Shown here: in pieces, positions 8,510-18,903 of the stretch
How the letters are laid out: every line of letters starts with the position of its first letter
How positions within the stretch are numbered: position 1 is the first letter of the stretch
DNA from: Microcoleus sp. bin48.metabat.b7b8b9.023
GTDB taxonomy: Bacteria > Cyanobacteriota > Cyanobacteriia > Cyanobacteriales > Microcoleaceae
Direction: 5' to 3'
Length of the DNA stretch: 64,000 nucleotides
Assembly (NCBI RefSeq): GCF_013299185.1
Contig: NZ_JAAFKG010000012.1
Coordinates: forward strand, 1 to 64,000
Made by a program: the position numbers and the translations under genes
The notes under the pieces: model-generated
The model's database searches: none
Told to the model about the DNA's origin: nothing
What the model saw: the letters and a program-made list of their open reading frames with translations, nothing else

Positions 8510-8714
8510 TCCGCAAAAGCGGACTTTAGTTCGTTCTCATTCTGCGGACTAAAGTCCGCACTACAAACCTTATTGATGTCCGCAAAAGCGGACTTTAGTC
8601 CGTTCTCATGCTGCGGACTAAAGTCCGCACTACAAACCTTATTGATGTCCGCAAAAGCGGACTTTAGTCCGTTCTCATGCTGCGGACTAAAGTCCGCACT
8701 ACAAACCTTATTGA
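8509..8714. repeat. Three tandem copies of a hairpin repeat after cupA
   Basis: A unit of about 69 bp occurs three times. Each holds GTCCGCAAAAGCGGACTTTAG, a spacer, and CTGCGGACTAAAGTCCGCAC followed by TACAAACCTTATTGAT. Each unit therefore forms two nested hairpins around AAAGTCCGC/GCGGACTTT. Copies 2 and 3 look identical, and copy 1 differs by about two bases. This is the same GGACTNNAGTCC family as at 0.15, 30 and 36.3 kb. Confidence 0.9.
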
Positions 8715-8737
8715 CTAATCACTAATCAATAATTACC

Positions 8738-8950
8738 ATGAACAGCAAAGATCTAGCCAAATATATTGAAGCAACCGATGGCATTTCCAAACCGTGGCTG
8801 TTGGTGCAACTCCGGATGAAAAAATTGCAAGAAAGGCGATCGCAGATTTCTACTGAAGAATATCTTAGAGAACTTACCGATCTTCACCAAGATTTAATGA
8901 ATTTGGGCGAATGGTGGGTGGGAATCGAAGATGAAGTGTTTAAAAGTTAA
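8738..8950 (+). CDS. Small conserved-type hypothetical protein (70 aa)
   Basis: I do not recognise this family. The 70-residue product is mostly helical and charged, with a repeated pattern of Leu and Lys/Arg/Glu, two Trp pairs (PWLL and EWW) and no signal or membrane segment. The ATG at 8738 follows an AT-rich leader without a strong ribosome-binding site. It is next after cupA on the same strand, separated by three hairpin repeats, so a link to CO2 uptake is only a guess from position. Its codon use and the HIP1-type GGCGATCGCAG in the frame look native. Confidence 0.6.
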   Translation: MNSKDLAKYIEATDGISKPWLLVQLRMKKLQERRSQISTEEYLRELTDLHQDLMNLGEWWVGIEDEVFKS

Positions 8951-9030
8951 ATCGGGATGGGTAAGGTCAGAAATTTGTCAATAGTCTAATTCGAGCGTTG
9001 AGTTGTCTCGGTTTAATAAACAAAGATAGC

Positions 9031-9132
9031 ATCTCAGTTTTGTAAAAAGCATTTTTTTATTGTAGTCCTGTCCCCGCTCGCCTATTGTACAATAGGCGAG
9101 CGGGGACAGGACTGTAAATGTAAAACTGAGAT
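9031..9132. mobile_element. MITE-like palindromic element, copy 1
   Basis: The terminal inverted repeats are ATCTCAGTTTT (9031-9041) and AAAACTGAGAT (9122-9132). Inside lies a perfect 50-bp palindrome at 9064-9113 whose half-site reads AGTCCTGTCCCCGCTCGCC, centred on TATTGTACAATA. A second copy with the same ends and centre is at 56116-56246. There is no ORF. The size, inverted ends and second copy suggest a non-autonomous mobile element. Confidence 0.75.
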
Positions 9133-9297
9133 GTCCCCTACTGCGTGAATCTCTTAATCATCTAATCCGGCATTCGGGTAGGGTGCGCTAGCTTTTCACA
9201 TTTTTTGTGATGTGTCAAGCAAATAGTTTGACGCACCCTACGACTGAACTAAAAGGCAGGTTATCGGTAGAGAACAAAATACTCTCCTGCTTGAATT
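9133..9297. repeat. TAGGGTGCG / CGCACCCTA inverted repeat
   Basis: GTAGGGTGCGCTAG (from about 9178) is matched in inverted form by GACGCACCCTACG (9230-9242), enclosing about 35 bp. The same family occurs at 21.49-21.55 kb and 49.26-49.40 kb, always between genes. Confidence 0.75.
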
Positions 9298-9363
9298 TTG
9301 GACGGAGTTGAATGTGCTTGCCACATTCGATTGGATTCTTATATTAAATATAGGCACATCGAA

Positions 9364-12300
9364 ATGGGACAGATAATTATTAATGAATTCCGCCGTGACG
9401 GCAATTTTCAGGGCGACGAGTATGTGGAAATTTTACTAACTGAAGACTTAACAGTAGCTCAGCTTCAATCCTATTTTATTGGCGATTCGCAAGATCCGCC
9501 AGAATTTAAACTTTCTGCTTATCAATTTGTGAATATGGCGAATATTGCTTCTGTCTTCAAGGCAGGAACAATAATTGTGATAGGTGGCTCAAATGTGATT
9601 CCAGTCAATGATATTAGCTACAATCCAGTTCCTGGCGGGAATGATGCTGATTGGAACATTAAATTGTTGATAAATAACGGTGCAGGTGGTACATATCTAA
9701 ATAATGTTTTAGTCGCCAATAACCGACTAGGAGGAGATTTTGCAGGGTCAGATACTGTTTGGGTAGATACTAGCAGTACGGGAATTACTTCTGTTGATTC
9801 GATCGCCTGGCCGACAACTGGTTTGCAAACATTTGGCAATGCAGCTAAGGTAAAAATTGCCGCTCCGAATAACGGTGGTAATAACGGTGGTAATGTCGAA
9901 TTCATGAGTGCGATCGGCGGTTTGAACAAAACTGCTAATTATGCTGTCAATAGTGTAGGTTCGATCGGCGTACCCAATTTCGGCATTAACACTATTTATA
10001 TTAACAGCCTCCGCAACCCGCAGATCAACAGCGCTCCAACTTTAACAAATTCTAACGCTAATAGTTTAACTGCAATTAATGAGGACATAGCAAATGTAGC
10101 TAACACGGGTTTTAGTATTTTCAATATCACTAGCCAGTTAGGCGCTGATGTTAATGGCGATCCGTTGGGTGTCGCAGTCACAGCAGCAGACAATACTAAC
10201 GGCAATTGGCAATTTTCAACTAATGGCAATACTTGGACAAATTTCGGCCCATTGTCGCCAATTTCAGCAACAATACTCGGCCCGACGCCTCTTTATAATG
10301 GCTTGCTTGGCAGCACTCCCAATTCTCAAAATTGGCTGTCTTTGACAAACTCAAATATTATTGCTCCTACCACTATTGCTTCAGAAATATTAAGCGGTAA
10401 TGGAGTTAATTTAAACAGTACGGCTGCCAATAATATCTATGCTGGCTATACAAATAATCCCTTAAGTTCGTTATTTCCGCCGCTCGATCGCACGCAGGGA
10501 TTTAGCCTATCTTTTAATCTGCAAATTATCTCCGAAGCCCGTACTAATGCCAATCGGGCGGGTTTTAGCATTGTTGCCGTTACGAGCGATAAAAAAGCAA
10601 TTGAAATCGGTTTCCAACAGCTATCTGCAACTACGGGCAATATCTTTGCTCAAGCAGACGGCATTACTCCCAATCCGGGCGGACAAACGAATAGCTTATT
10701 TGTGGCTGCTGAAAATGCTGCTTACAATACAAATCTTGCTACTAACTATACTCTGAAAGTTTTAGGCGACAATTACTTTCTTTCGGACGGCAGTAATAAT
10801 GTTATACTAACGGGGCTGCTGCGAAATTATGCTGCATTTACTGGCGCGATCGACCCCTATGAAACTCCTAATTTTCTATTTCTCGGAGACTACACAAACT
10901 CAGCTCAATCTAACATCAACTTAACGCGGGTTTCTCTGCAAACGCCTGCGAAAGTCCGCTTTGTACCCAACCCAAATTATTACAGTATCGCTGGCAGCGA
11001 ACCAACGATTACGGTGCGGGCGTGGGATGGAACGAATGGAGTTGGTAACGGTACTGTGGGTGTGAACGCTTCAGTTACTGGAGGAACAACGCCGTTTAGC
11101 ACTAATTCGATCGCACCGACGATTGCAGTTAATCCCGTCAATGATGTACCTTCGTTTGTCAAAGGGGGCGATCGCACTCTCAAGAGTAACTCCAGCCCGC
11201 AAACAGTCCCCGGATGGGCGACGGCAATTTCTCCAGGCCCCGCCAACGAGTCGGGACAAACTGTGGCTTTTCAAGTAGTCGGGAATGACAATGCTGCTTT
11301 GTTTAGCGTACCGCCTGCGATCGACTCAGCGGGCACGCTAACATTTACACCGGCCGTGGGTGCGATCGGCAGTGCTAAGATCGCTATCAATCTCAAAGAT
11401 AATGGCGGCGTTGCTAACGGCGGTGTCGATACATCCGCCAATCAAACTTTCGTCATCAACCTCACCAACCAGCCACCTGCCGGACAAACAGACAATTACA
11501 CGATTCCCCACACCAAGGTATTCAACCAGCAAGCCCCCGGAGTATTAGGCAACGACAGCGACCCCGACGGCGATATTTTGACGGCGAAGCTATTGTCAAA
11601 TCCAATCAACGGCAAAGTAAACTTCAACGCTGACGGTTCATTCAGCTATACTCCGAATGCGGGTTTTGCCGGGCCAGACAACTTTAGCTACAGCGTCAGC
11701 GACGGAGTATCGCCGTCTGGGGCTGTTGCGGTCAACCTCACTGTCACCAACTTGGCGCCTGCTGGACAAACAGACAAATACACAATTCCCCACACCAAGG
11801 TATTCAACCAGCAAGCCCCCGGAGTATTAGGCAACGACAGCGACCCCGACGGCGACCCCCTGACTGCCAAATTATTGTTAAGCCCAAACAACGGCCTGGT
11901 TAAATTCAACAGTGACGGTTCATTCAGCTATACTCCGAATGCGGGTTTTGCCGGGTCAGACAGCTTCACCTACAGCGCCAGCGACGGAGTATCGCCGTCT
12001 GGGGCTGTTGCGGTCAACCTCAATGTCAGCAACCAGCCACCTGTTGGACAAACAGACAATTACACGATTCCCCACACCAAGGTATTCAACCAGCAAGCCC
12101 CCGGAGTCTTAGGCAACGACAGCGACCTCGACGGCGACCCCCTGACTGCCAAATTATTGTTAAGCCCCAGCAATGGCAAGGTAAATTTCAACAGTGACGG
12201 TTCATTCAGCTATACTCCCAATCCAGGTTTTGCCGGCCCAGACAACTTCACCTACAGCGTCAGCGACGGAGTATCGCCGTCTGGGGCTGTTGCGGTTAAC

Positions 12301-15300
12301 CTCAATGTCGCCAACTTGCCACCTGCGGGACAAACAGACAATTACACGATTCCCCACACCAAGGTATTCAACCAGCAAGCCCCCGGAGTTTTAGGCAACG
12401 ACAGCGACCTCGACGGCGACATCCTGACAGCCAAGTTATTGTCAAATCCCAGCAACGGCAAGGTCGATTTTAAGGCGGACGGTTCCTTCAGCTATACTCC
12501 CAATCCGGGTTTTTCCGGGCCAGACAATTTCACCTACAGCGTCAGCGACGGAGTATCGCCGTCTGGGGCTATTGCGGTTAACCTCAATGTCACCAACCAG
12601 CCACCGACTGGACAAACAGACAATTACAGTACCTCACTTGATACCGCCCTCAACATTTCTGCGATCGCAGGCGTCTTAGGCAACGACAGCGACCTCGACG
12701 GCGACCCCCTGACGGCAACTTTATCAACTGGCCCCAAAAATGGCAAGGTCGATTTTAAGGCTGATGGTTCCTTCAGCTATACTCCCAATCCGGGTTTTGC
12801 CGGTACAGACATTTTCAGCTACAGCATCAGTGACGGCATATTGGCATCTCCTGCCATTTCGGTGAATATCAACGTCACCAAGTTGCTAACCAACCAGCCG
12901 CCAGTAGCAAATAGTGACAACTATACAACTCTCCACACCAAGGCACTGAATGTTCCAGCCCCCGGAGTCCTGGCCAATGACATTGACCCCGACGGCGACC
13001 CCTTGACTGCCACAGTGGAGTCACTTCCCAACAACGGCAAGGTCAATTTCAAGGCTGACGGTTCCTTCAGCTATATTGCCAATCCAGGTTTTATCGGTAC
13101 AGACAACTTCAGCTACAGCGTCACTGACGGCATCAACCCACCTGTTTCGGTGCCGGTCAAGATCAATGTCACGAATCAGCAGCCTCAGGCAAATAGCGAT
13201 CGCTACAACACTCCCCACAACAAGACACTCAATATTCCAGCCCCCGGAGTCTTGGGCAACGACAGCGACCCCAACAGCGACCCGTTAACTGCCAAACTGG
13301 TAACATTACCCAAAAACGGCAAGGTCAATTTCAACACTGATGGTTCCTTTAGCTATACTCCGAATCCGGGTTTTGTCGGCTTGGAGGAATTTAGCTACAA
13401 CATCAGCGATGGGGCATCCACGACTGCGGAGACTCCGGTAAGTATCAATGTCACGAATCAGCAGCCTCAAGCAAATAGCGATCGCTACAACACTCCCCAC
13501 AACAAGACACTGAATATTCCAGCCCCCGGAGTCTTGGGCAACGACAGCGACCCCAACAGCGACCCCTTGACAGCGAAACTCATAATATTACCCAAAAACG
13601 GCAAGGTCAATTTCAACGCTGACGGTTCCTTTAGCTATACTCCGAATCCGGGTTTTGTTGGCCTGGAGGAATTTAGCTACAACATCAGTGACGGGGCATC
13701 AACGACTGCGGAGACTCCGGTAAGTATCAATGTCACGAACCAGCAGCCTCAGGCAAATAGCGATCGCTACAACACTCCCCACAACAAGACACTCAATATT
13801 CCAGCCCCCGGAGTCTTGGGTAACGACAGCGACCCCGATCGCGACCCGTTAAGTGCCAAACTGATAACATCACCCAAAAACGGTAAGGTCAATTTCAACG
13901 CTGACGGTTCCTTTAGCTATACTCCGAATTCGGGTTTTGTCGGCTTGGACGAATTTAGCTACAACATCAGTGACGGAGTCTTAACGACTGCGGAGACTCC
14001 GGTAAGTATCAATGTCACGAACCAGCAGCCTCAGGCAAATAGCGACAGCTACACCATTCCCCGCGACAAGACACTGAATATTTTAGCCCCCGGACTTTTG
14101 GCTAATGACATAGACTCTGACGGCGACATTCTAACTGCCAAACTTGATGCGGCGCCCAACAACGGTAAAGTAAATTTTAAGGCTGACGGTTCTTTCAGCT
14201 ATATTCCGAATCCCGGTTTTGTTGGTACAGACAAGTTCAGTTACAACATTTCTGACGGGGTATTAACGTCTGCTTCGGTACCCGTCAATATCACTATCAT
14301 CAACCGATCGCCGATCGCCAATCCAGACAGTTACAGTACATTGGATAGCAGTGTTCTCAACGTAGATGCGATCGCGGGCGTCTTGGCCAATGACATCGAT
14401 CCCGACGGCAACCCGCTGACAGCCGCCCCCGTTGCTTTGCCCAACAAAGGCAATCTCATATTAAATAAAAACGGCTCTTTTACCTATACTCCCAATACGG
14501 GCTTCTCGGGGACAGACAGCTTTACATACAAGCTTAATGACGGAATCCTTGAGTCTTCGCCGGTTGCAGTAAACATTAGCGTTAAGAGTGCAGGCGCGTT
14601 TAACTTCAGTACCGCTAACTACACTGCCAGGGAAAACGGTACTGTTGCCACAATTACTGTCATTCGCACAAATACTGATGTTGCTGCTGATGTGAGTTAC
14701 AGTACCTCGAACGCCACTGCTAATGCTGGCAACGATTATACTGCTGCATCGGGTAGGCTGAATTTTGCGATCGGCGAAACTCAGAAAAGTTTTACTGTAC
14801 CAATTCTTGATGACTCCTTATTAGAAGGCGATGAAACTGTTAATCTCAGCTTGAGTTTGCCTGGCAATGGTGCGATTTTGGGAAAGAATTCTACTGCTAT
14901 TTTGACTATTTTAGACAATACTCCCACGCCAACTCCCATTCCCATTCCAACTCCAACTCCCACTCCCACGCCAAATCCGATCGCAATTCCCACTCCCACA
15001 CCAGCGGAAACTCCCACTCCCACGCCAAATCCGATCGCAATTCCCACTCCCACTCCCACACCAACTCCAACTCCGATCGCAATTCCCACTCCCACGCCAA
15101 CGGAAACTCCCACACCAACGCCAAATCCGATCGCAATTCCCACTCCCACGCCAACGGAAACTCCGATCGCAATTCCCACTCCCACGCCAACGGAAACTCC
15201 CACACCAACGCCAACTCCGATCGCAACACCCACTCCAACTCCGACGCCGATCGCACCCATTCGCACACCGATCGCAATTCCCACTCCGACGCCAGCGGAA

Positions 15301-16518
15301 ACTCCCACGCCGACACCAACGCCTGGAGAAATGCCGATCGTTCCCATCGCACCTTTACCAACCGAAACCTCAATACCTGCGGTAATTCCTACTGCTGTTG
15401 AAGACTGTGCGTGCGATCGCATCAATTTACCCGATCGCACAGCCATTCCCGGCCCGAATATCGCTGCAAACACCCTCAACGGTACTGATGGTAAAGATAC
15501 TCTCACCGGCAGCGATATTAATGACAGCATCAACGGTTTTAGTGGCAACGACTTGCTAATAGGCTTATTCGGCAGAGACAATATTTACGGCGGCCTTCTC
15601 AGCCCTGTTCCTGTAGGCGCGGATGCAGACAGCGACACAATATTTGGCAACGAAGATAACGACTACATTGTCGGGGACGCTGGGAATGATGTTATTTATG
15701 CGGGCAAAGATGACGATTTGGCGATCGCAGGCAAAGATGATGACATAGTGTGGGGAGACAAAGGCAACGATACCTTGTTTGGCGATCGAGGTAATGACAG
15801 TTTATTTGGTGGCACTTCTGACTCGTCTGATGGTGATTTAACAGGAAAAGATTTGCTGTTTGGGGATGATGGCAACGACCTTTTATACGGGCAAGAAAGC
15901 GAAGATACTCTTGTTGGTGGCGATGGCAATGACACCATCCACGGCGGCAAAGATAACGATCTAATTTGTGGCGAATCCGGCAATGATTTGCTGTTAGGAG
16001 ATTTGGGAAGTGACACCATCTGCGGTGGCGACAGCGACGATACAATTTTCGGAGATATTAACAAGATTCCGACGGATGGTAGCAGTCAAAAAGATTATTT
16101 GTGTGGCGGTAGTGGCAACGATCTAATTTTTGGTGATGAAGATGCAGATAAATTGTGTGGCGGTGACGGTAACGATACTCTTTACGGTGGCAAGGGTAAT
16201 GATACTTTGATGGGGGGAAGTGGTGACGACTGGTTGATTGGAGATTTAGGACAAGATACGCTGCAAGGGGGAAGCGGGCGCGATTACTTTTTGTTGACTG
16301 CGGGAGAAAGTGGCGATGTAATAGCTGATTTTAGGCAAGGTGAGGATTTATTGGTTTTGACGGGAGGCTTAAAGGTCGATCGACTCAGCATAGTTCAAAA
16401 TGGCGGTGCGACTTTAATCAAAATTGCCAACACAGATAAAATCTTAGCTACTCTCAACGGCGTGCAAGCTAATTTCATCACCCAACAAGATTTTAGAGTA
16501 ATTGAGTTGGGTTTGTAG
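9364..16518 (+). CDS. Giant RTX-type adhesin with tandem cadherin-like domains
   Basis: This is a 2384-residue surface or secreted protein, probably exported by a type I system and folded by calcium. The ATG at 9364 begins MGQIIINEF, the usual start of this cyanobacterial family; the frame itself opens earlier at a TTG (9298). In order: an N-terminal lamin-tail-like domain (1-230); a region with a lectin/cadherin-like look (230-700); eleven tandem domains of about 94 residues (about 700-1741), each with the core [18 protein letters not shown] and [11 protein letters not shown]; a Calx-beta domain (about 1742-1852); a Pro-Thr linker of [15 protein letters not shown] repeats (1852-2000); RTX nonapeptides of the GGxGNDxL type (2035-2310); and a short C-terminal closing domain. 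No N-terminal signal peptide is seen, which agrees with C-terminal type I secretion. No transporter genes are adjacent. Confidence 0.9.
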   Translation: MGQIIINEFRRDGNFQGDEYVEILLTEDLTVAQLQSYFIGDSQDPPEFKLSAYQFVNMANIASVFKAGTIIVIGGSNVIPVNDISYNPVPGGNDADWNIKLLINNGAGGTYLNNVLVANNRLGGDFAGSDTVWVDTSSTGITSVDSIAWPTTGLQTFGNAAKVKIAAPNNGGNNGGNVEFMSAIGGLNKTANYAVNSVGSIGVPNFGINTIYINSLRNPQINSAPTLTNSNANSLTAINEDIANVANTGFSIFNITSQLGADVNGDPLGVAVTAADNTNGNWQFSTNGNTWTNFGPLSPISATILGPTPLYNGLLGSTPNSQNWLSLTNSNIIAPTTIASEILSGNGVNLNSTAANNIYAGYTNNPLSSLFPPLDRTQGFSLSFNLQIISEARTNANRAGFSIVAVTSDKKAIEIGFQQLSATTGNIFAQADGITPNPGGQTNSLFVAAENAAYNTNLATNYTLKVLGDNYFLSDGSNNVILTGLLRNYAAFTGAIDPYETPNFLFLGDYTNSAQSNINLTRVSLQTPAKVRFVPNPNYYSIAGSEPTITVRAWDGTNGVGNGTVGVNASVTGGTTPFSTNSIAPTIAVNPVNDVPSFVKGGDRTLKSNSSPQTVPGWATAISPGPANESGQTVAFQVVGNDNAALFSVPPAIDSAGTLTFTPAVGAIGSAKIAINLKDNGGVANGGVDTSANQTFVINLTNQPPAGQTDNYTIPHTKVFNQQAPGVLGNDSDPDGDILTAKLLSNPINGKVNFNADGSFSYTPNAGFAGPDNFSYSVSDGVSPSGAVAVNLTVTNLAPAGQTDKYTIPHTKVFNQQAPGVLGNDSDPDGDPLTAKLLLSPNNGLVKFNSDGSFSYTPNAGFAGSDSFTYSASDGVSPSGAVAVNLNVSNQPPVGQTDNYTIPHTKVFNQQAPGVLGNDSDLDGDPLTAKLLLSPSNGKVNFNSDGSFSYTPNPGFAGPDNFTYSVSDGVSPSGAVAVNLNVANLPPAGQTDNYTIPHTKVFNQQAPGVLGNDSDLDGDILTAKLLSNPSNGKVDFKADGSFSYTPNPGFSGPDNFTYSVSDGVSPSGAIAVNLNVTNQPPTGQTDNYSTSLDTALNISAIAGVLGNDSDLDGDPLTATLSTGPKNGKVDFKADGSFSYTPNPGFAGTDIFSYSISDGILASPAISVNINVTKLLTNQPPVANSDNYTTLHTKALNVPAPGVLANDIDPDGDPLTATVESLPNNGKVNFKADGSFSYIANPGFIGTDNFSYSVTDGINPPVSVPVKINVTNQQPQANSDRYNTPHNKTLNIPAPGVLGNDSDPNSDPLTAKLVTLPKNGKVNFNTDGSFSYTPNPGFVGLEEFSYNISDGASTTAETPVSINVTNQQPQANSDRYNTPHNKTLNIPAPGVLGNDSDPNSDPLTAKLIILPKNGKVNFNADGSFSYTPNPGFVGLEEFSYNISDGASTTAETPVSINVTNQQPQANSDRYNTPHNKTLNIPAPGVLGNDSDPDRDPLSAKLITSPKNGKVNFNADGSFSYTPNSGFVGLDEFSYNISDGVLTTAETPVSINVTNQQPQANSDSYTIPRDKTLNILAPGLLANDIDSDGDILTAKLDAAPNNGKVNFKADGSFSYIPNPGFVGTDKFSYNISDGVLTSASVPVNITIINRSPIANPDSYSTLDSSVLNVDAIAGVLANDIDPDGNPLTAAPVALPNKGNLILNKNGSFTYTPNTGFSGTDSFTYKLNDGILESSPVAVNISVKSAGAFNFSTANYTARENGTVATITVIRTNTDVAADVSYSTSNATANAGNDYTAASGRLNFAIGETQKSFTVPILDDSLLEGDETVNLSLSLPGNGAILGKNSTAILTILDNTPTPTPIPIPTPTPTPTPNPIAIPTPTPAETPTPTPNPIAIPTPTPTPTPTPIAIPTPTPTETPTPTPNPIAIPTPTPTETPIAIPTPTPTETPTPTPTPIATPTPTPTPIAPIRTPIAIPTPTPAETPTPTPTPGEMPIVPIAPLPTETSIPAVIPTAVEDCACDRINLPDRTAIPGPNIAANTLNGTDGKDTLTGSDINDSINGFSGNDLLIGLFGRDNIYGGLLSPVPVGADADSDTIFGNEDNDYIVGDAGNDVIYAGKDDDLAIAGKDDDIVWGDKGNDTLFGDRGNDSLFGGTSDSSDGDLTGKDLLFGDDGNDLLYGQESEDTLVGGDGNDTIHGGKDNDLICGESGNDLLLGDLGSDTICGGDSDDTIFGDINKIPTDGSSQKDYLCGGSGNDLIFGDEDADKLCGGDGNDTLYGGKGNDTLMGGSGDDWLIGDLGQDTLQGGSGRDYFLLTAGESGDVIADFRQGEDLLVLTGGLKVDRLSIVQNGGATLIKIANTDKILATLNGVQANFITQQDFRVIELGL

Positions 16519-16790
16519 ATTGAAGATAGCGGTTGAAACCGCTTCGAGGGTGCAAAATCGCAATTGCTGGCGCTGGGGTGCGATCGTCCTTCTGACAACC
16601 GCAAGCTAAACTAAAAGTATCCCCTCCTTACCAGAAAGAATTGGTTGAAAGCCCAAATCGCGATCGGGATAAATTAAAATCAGACTATTCATTACTCCAA
16701 TCCTCGGACTTAAACGTAGAGGTCGCTTTTAAACGGTCAACTGTCAACTATCAACTGTCAACTGTCAACTGTTGAAACCCCAATTTACCT
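16519..16790. other. Intergenic region with a small hairpin and heptamer array
   Basis: Ten bases past the RTX stop codon there is a hairpin AGCGGTT/AACCGCT (16528-16543) without a T-run, a weak terminator candidate. Upstream of the next gene lies an array of CAACTGT/CAACTAT heptamers (16738-16772). Nothing else is recognisable. Confidence 0.6.
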
Positions 16791-18365
16791 ATGCCTAGAT
16801 GGTTCAATACCGCCGGCCCCTGCCGCGCTGACATCCACTATATGCTGTCTGCAACCAGTCGCATCCCCAACCTTGAACGACTGATAGCCCAGGAAAACTA
16901 TTTCGTCATCCACGCACCCCGACAAATCGGCAAAACCACTGCCATGTTGTCTTTAGCCAAAAAACTCACCGAAAGCGGACAATATACCGCTGTCATGTTG
17001 TCAGTTGAAGTGGGCGCACCTTTCAGTCAAGACATTGCTGGTGCTGAAGATGCTATTCTGGGTGCTTGGCGGGATAATATTGCTTTTCGCCTTGCGAGTG
17101 AACTTCAACCTCCAGATTGGACAGGCATCAAGTCGGGACAAAAAATTAGGGCAGCTTTACAACTGTGGGCACAGTCTTCCCCCCGTCCTTTAGTTATTTT
17201 GATTGACGAAATTGACGCATTACAAGACCAAGCTTTAATTTCTATTCTACGTCAATTACGCGATGGTTATCCCAATCGTCCAAACGCTTTTCCTCAATCA
17301 GTTGGTTTAATTGGTTTGCGAGATGTCAGAGATTATAAAGTGGCCGCAGGTGGCAGTGACAGGCTTAATACTTCTAGTCCATTTAATATTAAAGTTCGTT
17401 CCCTCACTATGCGGAATTTCAATGCTGCGGAAGTGGTTGAACTCTACAATCAACATACAGAAGATACCGGACAAGTTTTTACTCCAGAAGCCGCAGCTTT
17501 AGCCTTTGAACTCACTCAGGGACAACCTTGGTTAGTCAATGCGTTAGCTAAAGAAATCGTCGAAGAGTTAGTCACTGATGAATCAATAGCAATTACAGCC
17601 GAGGATATTTTAACAGCTAAAGAGATTCTGATTAAACGACAAGATACGCATTTAGATAGCTTAGCAGAAAAACTCCGAGAAAACCGAGTCAAAGCCATTA
17701 TCGAGCCGATTTTAGCCGGACGAGAATTGCCAGAGTCTTCCAATGACGATCGCCAATACTTGGTAGACTTGGGTTTACTCAGACGCGATCCGGCTGGGGG
17801 GCTAGTCATTGCCAATCCGATTTATCGAGAAGTGCTACCGCGAGTTTTAGCCCAAGGCCCCCAAGATAGTTTACCGATTATCAGTCCCAGTTGGTTGGGT
17901 GCCAACGGAGAATTAAACACAGATGCCCTTCTCAAGGCCTTTCTCGCTTTTTGGCTGCAACATGGCGAACCGTTGCTCAAAAGTGCATCTTATCCCGAAA
18001 TCGCGCCACATTTGGTGTTGATGGCGTTTTTGCATCGGGTGATTAATGGTGGGGGAACCTTAGAGAGAGAATATGCCATTGGGCGCGATCGCATGGATCT
18101 GTGTTTGCGTTATGGTGAAGTCACATTGGGAATTGAATTGAAGGTTTGGCGGAATAGGAAAGTCGTTAGCGCAGCGACTCCGCAGGAGTATCCTTTGAGT
18201 AAAGGATTGGAACAGTTGGATGGATATTTAGCGAGATTGGGACAAGATGAGGGTTGGTTGGTGATTTTCGATCGCAGAGACAATGCACTAGAATTGGAAG
18301 AACGGCTGAAAACTGAAATTCATCTTAGTCCATTAGGCCGAGAGATTACAGTCATTCGGGCATGA
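16791..18365 (+). CDS. AAA-like ATPase with PD-(D/E)XK-like C-terminal domain
   Basis: The 524-residue protein binds and hydrolyses ATP through a STAND/AAA-type core. The Walker A sequence APRQIGKTT is at about 43-51 and the Walker B sequence LVILIDEID at about 133-141, followed by a winged-helix-like region. The last 120 residues contain GRDRMDLCLRYGEVTLGIELKVWR, whose spaced D...ExK is the hallmark of the PD-(D/E)XK nuclease-like fold found at the end of this ATPase family. Such proteins are numerous in filamentous cyanobacteria and are suspected of mobile-element or defence roles, but no function is established. The gene is preceded by a heptamer array, stands alone, and converges with the GH116 gene. 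Confidence 0.85.
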   Translation: MPRWFNTAGPCRADIHYMLSATSRIPNLERLIAQENYFVIHAPRQIGKTTAMLSLAKKLTESGQYTAVMLSVEVGAPFSQDIAGAEDAILGAWRDNIAFRLASELQPPDWTGIKSGQKIRAALQLWAQSSPRPLVILIDEIDALQDQALISILRQLRDGYPNRPNAFPQSVGLIGLRDVRDYKVAAGGSDRLNTSSPFNIKVRSLTMRNFNAAEVVELYNQHTEDTGQVFTPEAAALAFELTQGQPWLVNALAKEIVEELVTDESIAITAEDILTAKEILIKRQDTHLDSLAEKLRENRVKAIIEPILAGRELPESSNDDRQYLVDLGLLRRDPAGGLVIANPIYREVLPRVLAQGPQDSLPIISPSWLGANGELNTDALLKAFLAFWLQHGEPLLKSASYPEIAPHLVLMAFLHRVINGGGTLEREYAIGRDRMDLCLRYGEVTLGIELKVWRNRKVVSAATPQEYPLSKGLEQLDGYLARLGQDEGWLVIFDRRDNALELEERLKTEIHLSPLGREITVIRA

Positions 18366-18903
18366 TGATTTATTCTGCAAGTTTAGATAGTTATAAAATG
18401 TTCAAAAAACTTTATGGTAACAGAAAATTGTCTAAGCTTGCGAAAGGTATGTTGTTGGGCTTTAGCCCTCTTAGAGTAGTGATTATAGTGATTATATAGC
18501 AATACAGTTGACTTAGGAATGAGAATTAAATAACTTACAATTTGATGGTTTTTGTGGGATGGGCGGGAGAACCCGTCCTTTATGAACGGGCTCTCCCGCC
18601 CATTCCACTTTGCTTGTATAAATTATTTAATTTGCGATCCTTAAGAAAAATCTGACTTGCCAAAAATGCCTGTATTGCCAGAAAATCGTCATATAAAATT
18701 ATTCAAAAAGCGTTAAATAAACCGTATTAGATTATATAGTAAGCGAGGTCGCATCAAAAACTCCATTTACAATCATACCTCATGTTTATGATAAATGCTA
18801 TAGCCTTTATCATAAAGGTGAGGCATGACTGATAGCTTATAGAACCTCTTAAATCCCGAGGGCTAAAGCCCAACAACGTACCTAATTTTATCGAACCAAT
18901 GGC
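18366..18903. repeat. Convergent intergenic region with dispersed hairpin repeats
   Basis: A near-perfect hairpin with 21-nt arms lies at 18556-18576 and 18586-18606 (core GGGCGGGAGAACCCGT) and may terminate one or both convergent genes. Around it are copies of TTGTTGGGCTTTAGCCCTC (about 18450) and its inverse GAGGGCTAAAGCCCAACAA (about 18860-18878), with CCTCA...TGAGGCATGACTGATAGC between. This repeat pair reappears at 56.5 kb and 58.2 kb. No gene is seen. Confidence 0.7.

Noticed and set aside
8509-8714. CRISPR-like repeats after cupA
   Set aside because: Only three units of about 69 bp, with identical sequence between the hairpins and hence no variable spacers.
14781-15581. 266-aa minus-strand ORF rich in Gly-Val
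   Set aside because: It is the shadow of the Pro-Thr repeat linker of the RTX gene; the composition explains it.
15692-16064. Two minus-strand ORFs opposite the RTX repeats
   Set aside because: They mirror the Gly-Asp-Asn RTX codons, have no domain and no ribosome-binding site.
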